Assembly (NCBI GenBank): GCA_009785015.1
Contig: WQXD01000166.1
Location: 1 to 8,200 of the forward strand
DNA length: 8,200 nt
Source of the DNA: Oscillospiraceae bacterium
GTDB lineage: Bacteria > Bacillota_A > Clostridia > Oscillospirales > WRJC01
Direction of reading: 5' to 3'
Every line of letters starts with the position of its first letter. The stretch's first letter is position 1. The position numbers and the translations under genes were made by a program. The notes under the pieces are model-generated. The model was not told where the DNA came from. It was given only the letters and a program-made list of their open reading frames with translations, and made no database searches. Below, piece by piece: positions 1 to 6,934 of the stretch.

Positions 1-245
1 AGGCCCAGATGCGGAAAAGAATCGCCCAGATACTGCTCGCATCTGAAGTGGTTGTAAAAACGCGCCGATATGTTTTCGGCGTCGGTGTACAGCCGTTCGT
101 AAGTGTCCGGATTTTCGCAGGGGAGGGGAGGCGAAGACGGTTCTTTGGAGGTGACGAGCCACAATAGCGGCGATTCGGACAAGTCGTTTTTCCACCAGGC
201 GTCAAAGCGCTGCTTTACCGCCGAACAATCATACTTGTATATCAT
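1..245 (-). CDS. UroD-like (uroporphyrinogen decarboxylase-like) protein, N-terminal part only
   Basis: An open frame of 81 codons starts at the ATG at 245-243 and runs off the left edge with no stop. An AAAGGA ribosome binding site lies about 9 bp before the start, and the preceding binding-protein gene ends 22 bp upstream, so this is probably its operon partner. The visible N-terminus has an RFDAWW motif near residues 14-19 and a YLGDSFPHLG motif near the break. Both resemble the opening of cobalamin-linked, UroD-like proteins that are common in Clostridia and often lie near sugar-utilisation genes. Those proteins usually have a TIM-barrel fold; their substrates are mostly unknown and they are generally not true heme-pathway decarboxylases. 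No catalytic residues can be judged from this fragment. The reading frame is well supported, but the family call rests on recalled motif similarity only. Confidence 0.62.
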   Translation of the reverse strand, partial: MIYKYDCSAVKQRFDAWWKNDLSESPLLWLVTSKEPSSPPLPCENPDTYERLYTDAENISARFYNHFRCEQYLGDSFPHLG

Positions 246-267
246 GGCAAAAAATTCCTTTTCAATT

Positions 268-1758
268 TCAATTATTCAGATAATAGTCGTTGAATTTGTC
301 GATCGCTTTCTGGAACGCCGGGGTGTTTTTTTCGTAAAACGACACCATGCTCTCATATTGGGCCTGCGGATAGCACGCGTACCTGAACAGATGCAGTATA
401 TCGCCCATGTTCTTGTAATATATCATCACGGGCTGGAACTCCAGGCCTTTTTTTAAAATGTCGAGCACTTTGAGCGATTCCTCGTCGCGGCTGTATTTGT
501 TTTTGAGCGTGCTGTCAAAATACGCGGGAGTCGTCGTCCGGTAACCTTCGGAGGCCAGGGCTTCCATCACCACTCCTATCATATCCCGGCGGCTGTCGGG
601 TATTGTGACGGGTACGCTGACAAGCGAATAGTTCGCGTGGGACGTGGTGTGGTAATCCTTTTGGTTTTCGTCCCATTTCGGAACGGTCAAAATGCCGTAA
701 TCGTTTTCCATCGAACGGAAATAATTCGAAAATCTGACCAATCCGCCGAAAAACAATATTTTGCCCTGTGTGAAAAACTGGACGTCATTTCCGTAGTTGA
801 CGGTTTCGCCTTTGTTTGAGATCGCCTGCGGCAGGCCGTCCTCGCTCATCGAAAAATCGCGGAGCTTTTCATACGCCGAATAAAATTTTTCGCCCAAGGC
901 CAGGCTCAGCGAGCCGTCCGGGTTTGTGATCGTTATCGGGATTTCAAACGCCGAAAAATATACGTCGTAATAGTCGGACGTGGTGACACCGAACTGATCC
1001 TCCTCATCTACGATTCCGTTGCCGTTTAAATCTTTGTACAATCCCTTCGCGGCTTTTGAGTATGCGTCAAATGTCCATTTGCCGGAAAGAACCAAGTCGT
1101 ACAGGCCCGAAATCTCATAGTCCGCCGCTATGTTCTTATTGAAGAATATGCAGTTCATATATCCCAGCACGGAAGGCGTTATATCGCCGGTCACAAAATA
1201 CGTTTTGCCGTTGATGGTGACGTCTTTCATTATTGTGTCGGGCCACCACGGCATATCGTAATCGATATACGGAAATTGGGCCAAATTCAAGTAAATGCCT
1301 TCCAATCCGTGGGCGGCGACGTCGTAGGCGTTGGCAAAAAGCAGATCAAACGCGTCATCGCCCGCCTTTACCGATTTATACGCGTTTTGGTACGAAGCGG
1401 TGGTCAGGGTCTTTTCGATATTGATGTTGAGGCGCCCCGCCACCGCCAGTTCGCGGGCGTGCATCGAGTCTTTGAAAACCTCGCCGGTGATTTCCTCCAC
1501 AAACTCCCATTCGGTGTCGTAGAAGACATTGTCCACTTCCCTTCCCCAAATGCGGAACGTCTCGCCGTTGAAATTCAGATCGGAGGGCAGGTTGTCCGAA
1601 ACGAAAACGTTTTCATCCGCGTTTTCCCCTTCGCCTTCTTCCGAATTTTGGGAGCCGGGTTCGGCGGACGCATCCGTTTTTTCAGGATTCTGCGAACACG
1701 AAAACAACACTGCGAACATAATTGCGAAAACCAAAAAGATCAAAACAAGTTTTTTCAT
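268..1758 (-). CDS. ABC transporter extracellular solute-binding lipoprotein (sugar type)
   Basis: A 496-residue lipoprotein expected to capture a solute, probably a carbohydrate, outside the membrane for an ABC importer. Residues 1-20 form a lipoprotein signal (MKK, hydrophobic stretch, lipobox LFSC) with the acylated cysteine at C21. An acidic Ser/Glu/Asn-rich linker follows to about residue 55, then the two-lobed binding domain. Landmarks are a GDDAFDLL motif near residue 132, GKWTFD at 226-231, and a calcium-type loop at 243-254 (D243, N245, N247, D251, D254). The C-terminal part carries PAYFDSTLKNKYSRDEES, which is closely mirrored in the protein at 3241-4713, so the two are paralogues. 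The ribosome binding site AGAAAGG lies 12 bp before the ATG, which is rather far. It follows phoU by 34 bp and precedes a UroD-like gene. No permease or ATPase gene is in the window. The ligand cannot be read from the sequence. Confidence 0.9.
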   Translation of the reverse strand: MKKLVLIFLVFAIMFAVLFSCSQNPEKTDASAEPGSQNSEEGEGENADENVFVSDNLPSDLNFNGETFRIWGREVDNVFYDTEWEFVEEITGEVFKDSMHARELAVAGRLNINIEKTLTTASYQNAYKSVKAGDDAFDLLFANAYDVAAHGLEGIYLNLAQFPYIDYDMPWWPDTIMKDVTINGKTYFVTGDITPSVLGYMNCIFFNKNIAADYEISGLYDLVLSGKWTFDAYSKAAKGLYKDLNGNGIVDEEDQFGVTTSDYYDVYFSAFEIPITITNPDGSLSLALGEKFYSAYEKLRDFSMSEDGLPQAISNKGETVNYGNDVQFFTQGKILFFGGLVRFSNYFRSMENDYGILTVPKWDENQKDYHTTSHANYSLVSVPVTIPDSRRDMIGVVMEALASEGYRTTTPAYFDSTLKNKYSRDEESLKVLDILKKGLEFQPVMIYYKNMGDILHLFRYACYPQAQYESMVSFYEKNTPAFQKAIDKFNDYYLNN

Positions 1759-1792
1759 AATTTTTATCGGCCTTTCTTACTTGGGAAATTTT

Positions 1793-2449
1793 TTACATTA
1801 TTTTGCTGTCTTTATGCGTCCCCGTGAGGGAAAAGACGACCCATTCGGCCACATTTGTCGCATGGTCGGCAATCCTTTCAAAATATTTCGCAACCATCAC
1901 GAGATCGATCGCCTGGTCGCCGTTGGCCGAATTTTTCTTTATCAGCCCGATCAGATCGTTTTTGACCGCCTCAAAAAGATTGTCGACTTCGTCGTCGTCG
2001 GCAATCACCTTTTCGGCGAGCTGCAAGTCTTTTTTTACAAAAGCCTCGATACTTTCCGTCAGCATCCTCATCGTCACTTCCGCCATTTTCGGGATATGCT
2101 CCAACTTTTTTATATACGGGTTTCCCGCGAGCAGCAGCGTAAGCTCGGAAATATCGGTGGCGTGGTCGCCGATGCGCTCGAGATCCGTGATGATCTTCAA
2201 AACTGCGGAAACATAGCGCAAATCTCTGGCCACTGGCTGCTGCTGCAGTATCAGTTTCAGGCAGACGCTCTCTATTTCTTTTTCCTTGTTGTCTATATCG
2301 TCGTCTGAGGCTATTATTTTTTGGGCGAGCTCCGTATCCTGCCCGATCAGCGCCTTGTTGGCGTCTGCGATCGCCTGTTTGACCGTTTCGCACATTTCGA
2401 TAAGGGAATTGTTGAGCTGAATCAATTGTTCGTCAAATTTGTTTCTCAT
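1793..2449 (-). CDS. phoU: Phosphate signalling protein PhoU
   Basis: A 218-residue, all-helical cytoplasmic protein of normal PhoU length. PhoU proteins damp phosphate uptake and signalling by contacting the PstB ATPase and the PhoR-type sensor kinase. Two tandem three-helix repeats are evident. Each ends in the metal-cluster motif ExxxDxxxD/N: E91-D95-D99 (ERIGDHATD) in the first repeat and E191-D195-N199 (ERIADHATN) in the second. The helix around residues 69-79 (QQQPVARDLRY) is also typical of the family. The start is fixed by an AGGTGA site 4 bp before the ATG. The gene lies 43 bp after an HD hydrolase gene and 34 bp before a sugar-type binding protein, with no pstSCAB or two-component genes in view. 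That context is unusual, so its partner transporter may be encoded elsewhere or beyond the window. The family identification itself is secure. Confidence 0.95.
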   Translation of the reverse strand: MRNKFDEQLIQLNNSLIEMCETVKQAIADANKALIGQDTELAQKIIASDDDIDNKEKEIESVCLKLILQQQPVARDLRYVSAVLKIITDLERIGDHATDISELTLLLAGNPYIKKLEHIPKMAEVTMRMLTESIEAFVKKDLQLAEKVIADDDEVDNLFEAVKNDLIGLIKKNSANGDQAIDLVMVAKYFERIADHATNVAEWVVFSLTGTHKDSKIM

Positions 2450-2492
2450 GTTCTCACCTCGCTTTCGGGATAAATTTTGTCATATATTTTTT

Positions 2493-3053
2493 TCAGGCTC
2501 CGGGAATACACCGCATAGCCAGTATGGTCTCCCCTATCAGGTCCTCAAGCGGCATGCCGAGTTTTTCCGCGCCTTCGCGGATTGTCTCGCGGGAACATCC
2601 CGCCGCGAATTTTTTGTCCTTGAACTTTTTCATCACGCTCGAAACTTCCAGATCCGAAACGCTTTTGCTCGGGCGCATGAGCGCCGCCGCCCCGATGAGC
2701 CCCGTCAGTTCATCGACGGCAAACAATATTTTTTCCATGTACAGCTCGGGTTCATAGGGGACCCCCGTCAAGCCGTATCCGTGGCTCATGGCGGAACGGA
2801 TGACACTTTCGTCGACGTTCTCGCTTCGCAAAATCTCGATTCCCCTGACGCAGTGCGCTTCGGGGTACAGCTCGAAATCGATGTCGTGCAGCATTCCGGC
2901 CGCTTGCCAGAATTCCGTTTTGTCCGGTTCGTGCTTTTTTGCGAAATGGCCCAGCACGGCCGATACGACTTCGCCGTGACGGATATGAAAGGGCTCCTTG
3001 TTGTATTTGGCAAGCAGCTCCGAAGCCTGCCGCAGGTTTGGAATACAGCTCAT
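2493..3053 (-). CDS. HD-superfamily predicted hydrolase
   Basis: A 186-residue soluble protein with the ordered metal ligands of the HD fold: H26 (in IRHGEVV), the H56-D57 doublet (MLHDIDFELYPE), H91 (SHGYG) and D114 (FAVDELTGLI). This layout, with HDIDFE followed by a conserved aspartate and an AxxRPSKSVxDLE-like stretch, fits the compact predicted hydrolases of the COG2316 type. HD proteins are metal-dependent phosphohydrolases acting on nucleotides or related phosphoesters; the substrate of this subgroup is not known to me. There is no signal peptide or fused sensor domain. An AAAGGGG site lies about 10 bp before the ATG. It is the first gene after the minus-strand promoter at 3100-3128, so it should head a transcript that continues into phoU and the solute-binding protein. 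The N-terminal start is consistent with family length. Confidence 0.88.
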   Translation of the reverse strand: MSCIPNLRQASELLAKYNKEPFHIRHGEVVSAVLGHFAKKHEPDKTEFWQAAGMLHDIDFELYPEAHCVRGIEILRSENVDESVIRSAMSHGYGLTGVPYEPELYMEKILFAVDELTGLIGAAALMRPSKSVSDLEVSSVMKKFKDKKFAAGCSRETIREGAEKLGMPLEDLIGETILAMRCIPGA

Positions 3054-3099
3054 GTTTATTTTACCCCTTTTGTGTTGGCTGACGATTTACCATAATGAA

Positions 3100-3128
3100 A
3101 GTATATGCGATTTGCGTCGATTTGTCAA
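3100..3128 (-). promoter_or_regulatory. Sigma-A promoter for the HD-phoU-binding protein operon
   Basis: Read on the minus strand, a perfect -35 TTGACA (3128-3123) is separated by exactly 17 bp from a -10 TATACT (3105-3100). Transcription would start near 3093, giving a leader of about 40 nt before the HD gene. It diverges from the plus-strand promoter at 3171-3199. The match to consensus is direct; activity is inferred. Confidence 0.82.
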
Positions 3129-3140
3129 GCTCATTTTGCG

Positions 3141-3153
3141 ATATAATTTATAT
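3141..3153. repeat. Short AT-rich inverted repeat between divergent promoters
   Basis: ATATAA and TTATAT form perfect 6-bp arms around a single T. The repeat sits just upstream of the -35 regions of both divergent promoters, where a shared operator could lie. It also contains a TATAAT hexamer on the plus strand, but no -35 at 17 bp goes with it. In such AT-rich DNA a chance origin is quite possible. Confidence 0.3.
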
Positions 3154-3170
3154 TAATTTTTTTTGACCGC

Positions 3171-3199
3171 TGGAAATTTTCGCATTTATGTGATATAAT
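3171..3199 (+). promoter_or_regulatory. Extended -10 promoter for the binding protein-GH39 operon
   Basis: A perfect -10 TATAAT (3194-3199) is preceded by the TGn extension (TG at 3191-3192). At 17 bp spacing the -35 is TGGAAA (3171-3176), four of six matches to consensus. A better-looking TTGACC at 3163-3168 is 25 bp away, too far to be used with this -10. Transcription would begin near 3206, leaving a leader of about 35 nt before the ATG at 3241. Confidence 0.75.
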
Positions 3200-3240
3200 A
3201 ACGGTGTTGGTTTTTGTAATTAAAAAAGGGAGGGCAATTT

Positions 3241-4713
3241 ATGAAAAAAATATGTATATTTATCGTCGTTCTGGCTGTTTTCGCGGGTTTTATCTCATGC
3301 TCGCAAAATACAGACGACAAAGAACAAAAAAGCGGCGCGACAGAAGCCGAAGATTTAAAAACAGGCGAAGAAGACGAGGACTATCTGGCCGCAATCAGGC
3401 CCGACATCCCGGGGACGGACTTCGGCGGTTATGAGTTCAGGATATTGACCAATGACAACTGTACCCATGCAATCCCGCTCCATACAAGGGATATCATAGC
3501 AGAGCAGGAAACGGGAGAGCCGATAAACGACGCCGTGTACAAAAGAAACGCGGAAATAGAGGAAAAATTCAACATAAAGATCAAAAATATCGCGCTGGGA
3601 ACCGATTACACGCCGTCGAATACCCTGAAAAACGCCGTATCGGCCGGGGACGACGCCTACGATCTGATGGTCGCTTACGCCCCCGGAGCCGCGCAGTCCG
3701 CCGCGGCGGGGCATCTTTTGAACTGGAACACGCTGCCGTATATAGATATGAGCAAGCCGTGGTGGTTTCAAAGCGCAGTCACGAATCTCTCCGTGGGCAA
3801 CAAAATATTTTTGTCTTTGAGCGATCTTTCCATAAGCACGATGCATTACGTGTATATGGTGTATTTCAACAAAGAGCTGCAAAAAGACTTCAACGTGGAA
3901 AATTTGTATGAACTCGTCAGAAGCGGCAAATGGACATTCGACAAAATATCCGAAGTCGCCAAAGGGATCACGCTCGATTTGAACGGCGACGGCATAATGA
4001 ACGACGACGACAGGTACGGCGCGATTATCTCATACGCCGCGCTCAACTTTTTTTACGCGGGGGGCAACACCCTCACTCAAAAGGACGAAAACAATTATCC
4101 GTATCTGGATATCGCGACCCCGCGCGCAATCAACACATTTGAAAAGGCGTATGATATATGCCACGCGGATTACGTCAGGTTTGCCCCCGAATGGATAAAC
4201 GAAAATGAGATGCGGGATATGTTCAAATCCGGGCAGGCGTTTCTCTATTTTCACAGCCTTTCAAAGATAGATTCCCTGCGCGACATGGAAACCGACTTTG
4301 GAGTGCTCCCATACCCGAAATTGGATGAAACGCAGCAAAAATACAGCAGTTATATAGACCTCCACAATCCTCTCATGGGAGTTCCCGTCACTGTAAACGA
4401 GCTCGAGCGCATCGGGGCGGTCATCGAGGATTTATCGTATCTGTCGAGAAAATATCTCGTTCCCGCATATTACGACACGACGCTGAAGACAAAATTCGCC
4501 AGGGATGAAGACTCGGTCGAGATGCTGGATATTATACGGGACGGGGTGGTTTTCGATTTCGGATGCGTGTACGACGTGAGCACGGCGTTTGTCTTCCAGA
4601 CGCAGATCAACGCGAACAAACGCGATTTTGTCTCCGCCATTGAAAAAATAACAAACTCGGCGCAGAAAAATCTCGATAAGGTAATAAAAGCATATGACGA
4701 AGCGGAAGGATGA
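3241..4713 (+). CDS. ABC transporter extracellular solute-binding lipoprotein (sugar type), paralogue of 268-1758
   Basis: A 490-residue lipoprotein predicted to bind a carbohydrate at the cell surface and hand it to an ABC importer. The signal peptide ends in lipobox FISC with the acylated C20, followed by a charged linker to about residue 60. The binding domain shows GDDAYDLM, GKWTFD (229-234), a calcium-type loop at 246-257 (D246, N248, D250, N254, D257) and a C-terminal PAYYDTTLKTKFARDEDS. All four match the counterpart at 268-1758 in order, so the two are clear paralogues that have diverged considerably. An AAAGGGAGGG site precedes the ATG by about 7 bp. The gene is followed at 13 bp by a GH39-like glycosidase, which suggests that the ligand is an oligosaccharide or glycoside that this enzyme cleaves after uptake. 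Permease genes are not in the window. Confidence 0.92.
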   Translation: MKKICIFIVVLAVFAGFISCSQNTDDKEQKSGATEAEDLKTGEEDEDYLAAIRPDIPGTDFGGYEFRILTNDNCTHAIPLHTRDIIAEQETGEPINDAVYKRNAEIEEKFNIKIKNIALGTDYTPSNTLKNAVSAGDDAYDLMVAYAPGAAQSAAAGHLLNWNTLPYIDMSKPWWFQSAVTNLSVGNKIFLSLSDLSISTMHYVYMVYFNKELQKDFNVENLYELVRSGKWTFDKISEVAKGITLDLNGDGIMNDDDRYGAIISYAALNFFYAGGNTLTQKDENNYPYLDIATPRAINTFEKAYDICHADYVRFAPEWINENEMRDMFKSGQAFLYFHSLSKIDSLRDMETDFGVLPYPKLDETQQKYSSYIDLHNPLMGVPVTVNELERIGAVIEDLSYLSRKYLVPAYYDTTLKTKFARDEDSVEMLDIIRDGVVFDFGCVYDVSTAFVFQTQINANKRDFVSAIEKITNSAQKNLDKVIKAYDEAEG

Positions 4714-4718
4714 GGAGG
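4713..4718 (+). promoter_or_regulatory. Ribosome binding site that fixes the GH39 start
   Basis: AGGAGG begins in the last base of the upstream TGA stop codon and lies 8 bp before the ATG at 4727. It supports that start over the in-frame ATG at 4694, which lies inside the preceding gene, has no good site of its own and would add 11 charged residues not expected for the family. Confidence 0.85.
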
Positions 4719-4726
4719 ATATCAAA

Positions 4727-6037
4727 ATGAAAAATATTTTACGGATAGATTTTGAAAACATAACCGGAAAGATAAAACCCATGCACGCGATCAACAACCC
4801 GCCCACAGTCCCCTCGGACAGATACGGGCTGTATGAAAAATTGAAAGAAGCGAATATACCCTATGCCCGCCTGCACGACACGGGCGGCGTGTTCGGCGGG
4901 GCGCGTTATGTGGACGTCGAAAATATTTTCACGGATTTCGGCGCCGACGAAAACGACCCCGCTTCATATGATTTCGCCTTTACCGACAAGCTATTGGGCT
5001 CGATGGACGAAATAGGGCTGAAACCTTTTTACAGGCTCGGCCCCACAATCGAGAACAACCACAAAATAAAGGCGTATCATATATTTCCGCCGGCGGACCC
5101 GCACAAATGGGCGCGCATATGCGAACATATAATCATGCACTACAACGAAGGCTGGGCGGAGGGCTGCCGCTTCGGGATCGAATACTGGGAAATATGGAAC
5201 GAGCCCGACAACGAGCCGGAAATCGGCGACAATCCCATGTGGAAGGGCACGCAGGAGGAGTTTTTTGAGCTTTATGATATAACCGCGCGGCATTTAAAGA
5301 CGAGGTTCCCCAATTTAAAAATCGGCGGCTACGCGAGCTGCGGATTTTACGCCCTATCCGACGCCGATTTTTCCGAGACGGCGCACTCGACTTCGCGCGT
5401 CGGGTATTTTGTGGAATTTTTCCATAATTTTTTTGGATATATAGGCGCGAAAAAAACCCCGCTCGATTTCTTTTCGTGGCACAGCTACGCGGGCCTGAAA
5501 GAAAATGTGACATATGCCGCATACGCCGAAAAAAAGCTCGCCGAATACGGCTACGGCGGCGCCGAAGTGATTTTCAACGAGTGGAACCCCGGAATACAAA
5601 ACAGGGGCAAAGCGATCGACGCTTCAAATATCGCCGCCATGATGTGCGCCATGCAGAAAACCTCGACGGATATGTGCATGTACTATGACGGACAGATACA
5701 TTCGTCTTACTGCGGATTGTTCAGCGGCGACTTTCACAGGGTATTTAAAGCCTATTACGCCTTTTGGGCATTCGGGCAGTTGTACGCGCAAAAAAACGAG
5801 GTATTCTCGGACACAAATGCGGACGGGGTTTATGTATGCGCCGCTTCGGGGGACAAAAAAATGGCGCTGATCGTAAATTCGAAGGGAAGCAGTGTCGATA
5901 TACGCCTCGAGGCGCCCGGTGTGCTGCAGTGCTTCGCCACTGATGAAGCGCATGAAAACGAAGAAATAACGATAAATCCAAACGAAAATATTCTGACACT
6001 GCCGCCGTACGCGGTATGGCTTTTGATTTTTGCGTAG
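4727..6037 (+). CDS. GH39-like glycoside hydrolase (beta-xylosidase type), cytoplasmic
   Basis: A 436-residue retaining glycosidase of clan GH-A, probably family 39, whose known members include beta-xylosidases and alpha-L-iduronidases. Clan hallmarks are present. The acid/base E159 lies in IWNEPDNEP with N158 before it, and the nucleophile E285 lies in VIFNEWNPG. ARLHD (R48, H50) on an early strand and SWHSYAG (H252, Y254) also fit. The Glu positions are close to those of the Thermoanaerobacterium XynB beta-xylosidase (E160 and E277, from memory). The TIM barrel covers about residues 1-350, and a small beta domain (about 360-436) closes the protein. It is shorter than the usual 500 or so residues. 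There is no signal peptide, so it should act on imported substrate. It is coupled to the binding-protein gene 13 bp upstream. No terminator hairpin follows. Xylosidase activity itself is only a guess; another glycoside is possible. Confidence 0.83.
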   Translation: MKNILRIDFENITGKIKPMHAINNPPTVPSDRYGLYEKLKEANIPYARLHDTGGVFGGARYVDVENIFTDFGADENDPASYDFAFTDKLLGSMDEIGLKPFYRLGPTIENNHKIKAYHIFPPADPHKWARICEHIIMHYNEGWAEGCRFGIEYWEIWNEPDNEPEIGDNPMWKGTQEEFFELYDITARHLKTRFPNLKIGGYASCGFYALSDADFSETAHSTSRVGYFVEFFHNFFGYIGAKKTPLDFFSWHSYAGLKENVTYAAYAEKKLAEYGYGGAEVIFNEWNPGIQNRGKAIDASNIAAMMCAMQKTSTDMCMYYDGQIHSSYCGLFSGDFHRVFKAYYAFWAFGQLYAQKNEVFSDTNADGVYVCAASGDKKMALIVNSKGSSVDIRLEAPGVLQCFATDEAHENEEITINPNENILTLPPYAVWLLIFA

Positions 6038-6077
6038 TTGAAGTGAAAAATAAAAATTAAAAAACCGAATAAAACTC

Positions 6078-6106
6078 TTGACAAACAATAAACAATATGC
6101 TATTAT
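6078..6106 (+). promoter_or_regulatory. Sigma-A promoter for the DUF2087 regulator
   Basis: A perfect -35 TTGACA (6078-6083) lies 17 bp before -10 TATTAT (6101-6106), which also has the TGn extension (TG at 6098-6099). Transcription should start near 6113, about 30 nt before the ATG at 6143. The 105-bp gap holding it shows no hairpin, so read-through from the GH39 gene is also possible. Confidence 0.85.
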
Positions 6107-6142
6107 GTTTATAGATTAATTGTAACATCAGGAGAATTATTT

Positions 6143-6916
6143 ATGAAAAATAAAATCGAGAACGCGACTCCGGCCGAATTGAAGGACGGATTTTTGCAAA
6201 CTGAAAGGTTTATCGACAAAGCGCAAATATACACCTGCCTCTTTTGCCACGCGCAATACGACGCCGACGACGTGTATGTCTGGAAGAAACTTTTGGTAAA
6301 CGGGAAAAAGGCGATAAAACTGCATATACGCGATACCCACGGCGATGTTTTTAACAGCCTGCTCGCCGCGGACAAAACCCAAACGGGGCTGACCGACACC
6401 CAAAAAGAATTTCTCAAAAACTATTACGACGGAATGAATTATGACGAAAAAGTATCGGACAAGGATATAGCGGAAAAAATGAACATATCCGCCTCGACCG
6501 TGCGTTTTCAGCGGTATAATTTCCGCGAAAAAGCGAAACAGGCGAAAATAATACTCGCTCTGGCCGAATTGCTGGAAGAAATGGAAGCAAAACACAAAGT
6601 CTGGAAAGAAAAAGCGGATAAATCCGCCAAACCGGCGGACGAAAACGAAAAAATGCTCGAAACCCTGTTTGAGTCGCTGTCGCCGCTCGTGCTGAAGACC
6701 TTTGATTTCGGAAAGAAAAAGGAAGAAAAAAGGCTTTTGATACTCAAAACAATCGCGCAGCAATTCGAAAAAGACAGAAAATACAGCGATAAGGAGCTGA
6801 ACGCCGTATTGAAAGAAATTTATTCCGATTTCGCGACGCTCAGGCGGAGCCTGATCGACTACGGCTTTATGGAAAGAACAAGCGACGGCAGGGAATACTG
6901 GAGAAAACCGGACTGA
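6143..6916 (+). CDS. Zinc-finger/HTH/DUF2087 transcriptional regulator
   Basis: A 257-residue soluble protein, predicted to bind DNA. Residues 30-67 hold a zinc-finger-like set, C32-x2-C35 and H61-x4-H66, in a YTCLFC...HIRDTHG context. Residues 82-136 form a helix-turn-helix of the LuxR/sigma-4 kind (LTDTQKEFL, then SDKDIAEKMNISASTVRFQR). A charged helical or coiled-coil linker covers about 137-185. The C-terminal part (about 190-255) matches the DUF2087 domain, with RKYSDKELNAVLKEIYSDF, LRRSLIDYGFMER and a final YW. DUF2087 proteins are usually annotated as transcriptional regulators, but their signals are unknown. A GGAG site lies 8 bp before the ATG and a strong promoter precedes it. Its place between the glycosidase and the oxidoreductase suggests local control, but no operator was recognised. 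The domain order is seen; the regulatory target is inferred. Confidence 0.85.
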   Translation: MKNKIENATPAELKDGFLQTERFIDKAQIYTCLFCHAQYDADDVYVWKKLLVNGKKAIKLHIRDTHGDVFNSLLAADKTQTGLTDTQKEFLKNYYDGMNYDEKVSDKDIAEKMNISASTVRFQRYNFREKAKQAKIILALAELLEEMEAKHKVWKEKADKSAKPADENEKMLETLFESLSPLVLKTFDFGKKKEEKRLLILKTIAQQFEKDRKYSDKELNAVLKEIYSDFATLRRSLIDYGFMERTSDGREYWRKPD

Positions 6917-6934
6917 TTTATTTTCCAAAATCCG

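Noticed and set aside
1529..2308. A 259-codon plus-strand open frame crossing the phoU/binding-protein junction
   Set aside because: It spans two well-supported genes on the other strand, lacks a ribosome binding site and gives no recognisable protein.
3142..3147. A second plus-strand -10 (TATAAT)
   Set aside because: No acceptable -35 is found at 16-18 bp; the nearest candidate, TTGTCA at 3122-3127, is only 14 bp away, and there is no TGn extension.
3163..3168. TTGACC as the -35 of the plus-strand divergent promoter
   Set aside because: It lies 25 bp from the TATAAT at 3194-3199, well outside the 16-18 bp range; the extended -10 with a weaker -35 at 3171-3176 explains the site better.
4694..4726. 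Upstream in-frame start for the GH39 gene
   Set aside because: It would overlap the end of the binding-protein gene, has no good ribosome binding site and adds 11 charged residues; the AGGAGG at 4713-4718 points to the ATG at 4727.
6038..6077. Possible terminator after the GH39 gene
   Set aside because: The stretch is A-rich but I find no stem of useful length, so no terminator is called there.
6137..6928. A 263-codon open frame on the minus strand, opposite the DUF2087 regulator
   Set aside because: It mirrors the whole regulator gene, has no ribosome binding site, and its product is a Phe-rich sequence without recognisable domains. The plus-strand protein has clear motifs, a promoter and a good start.
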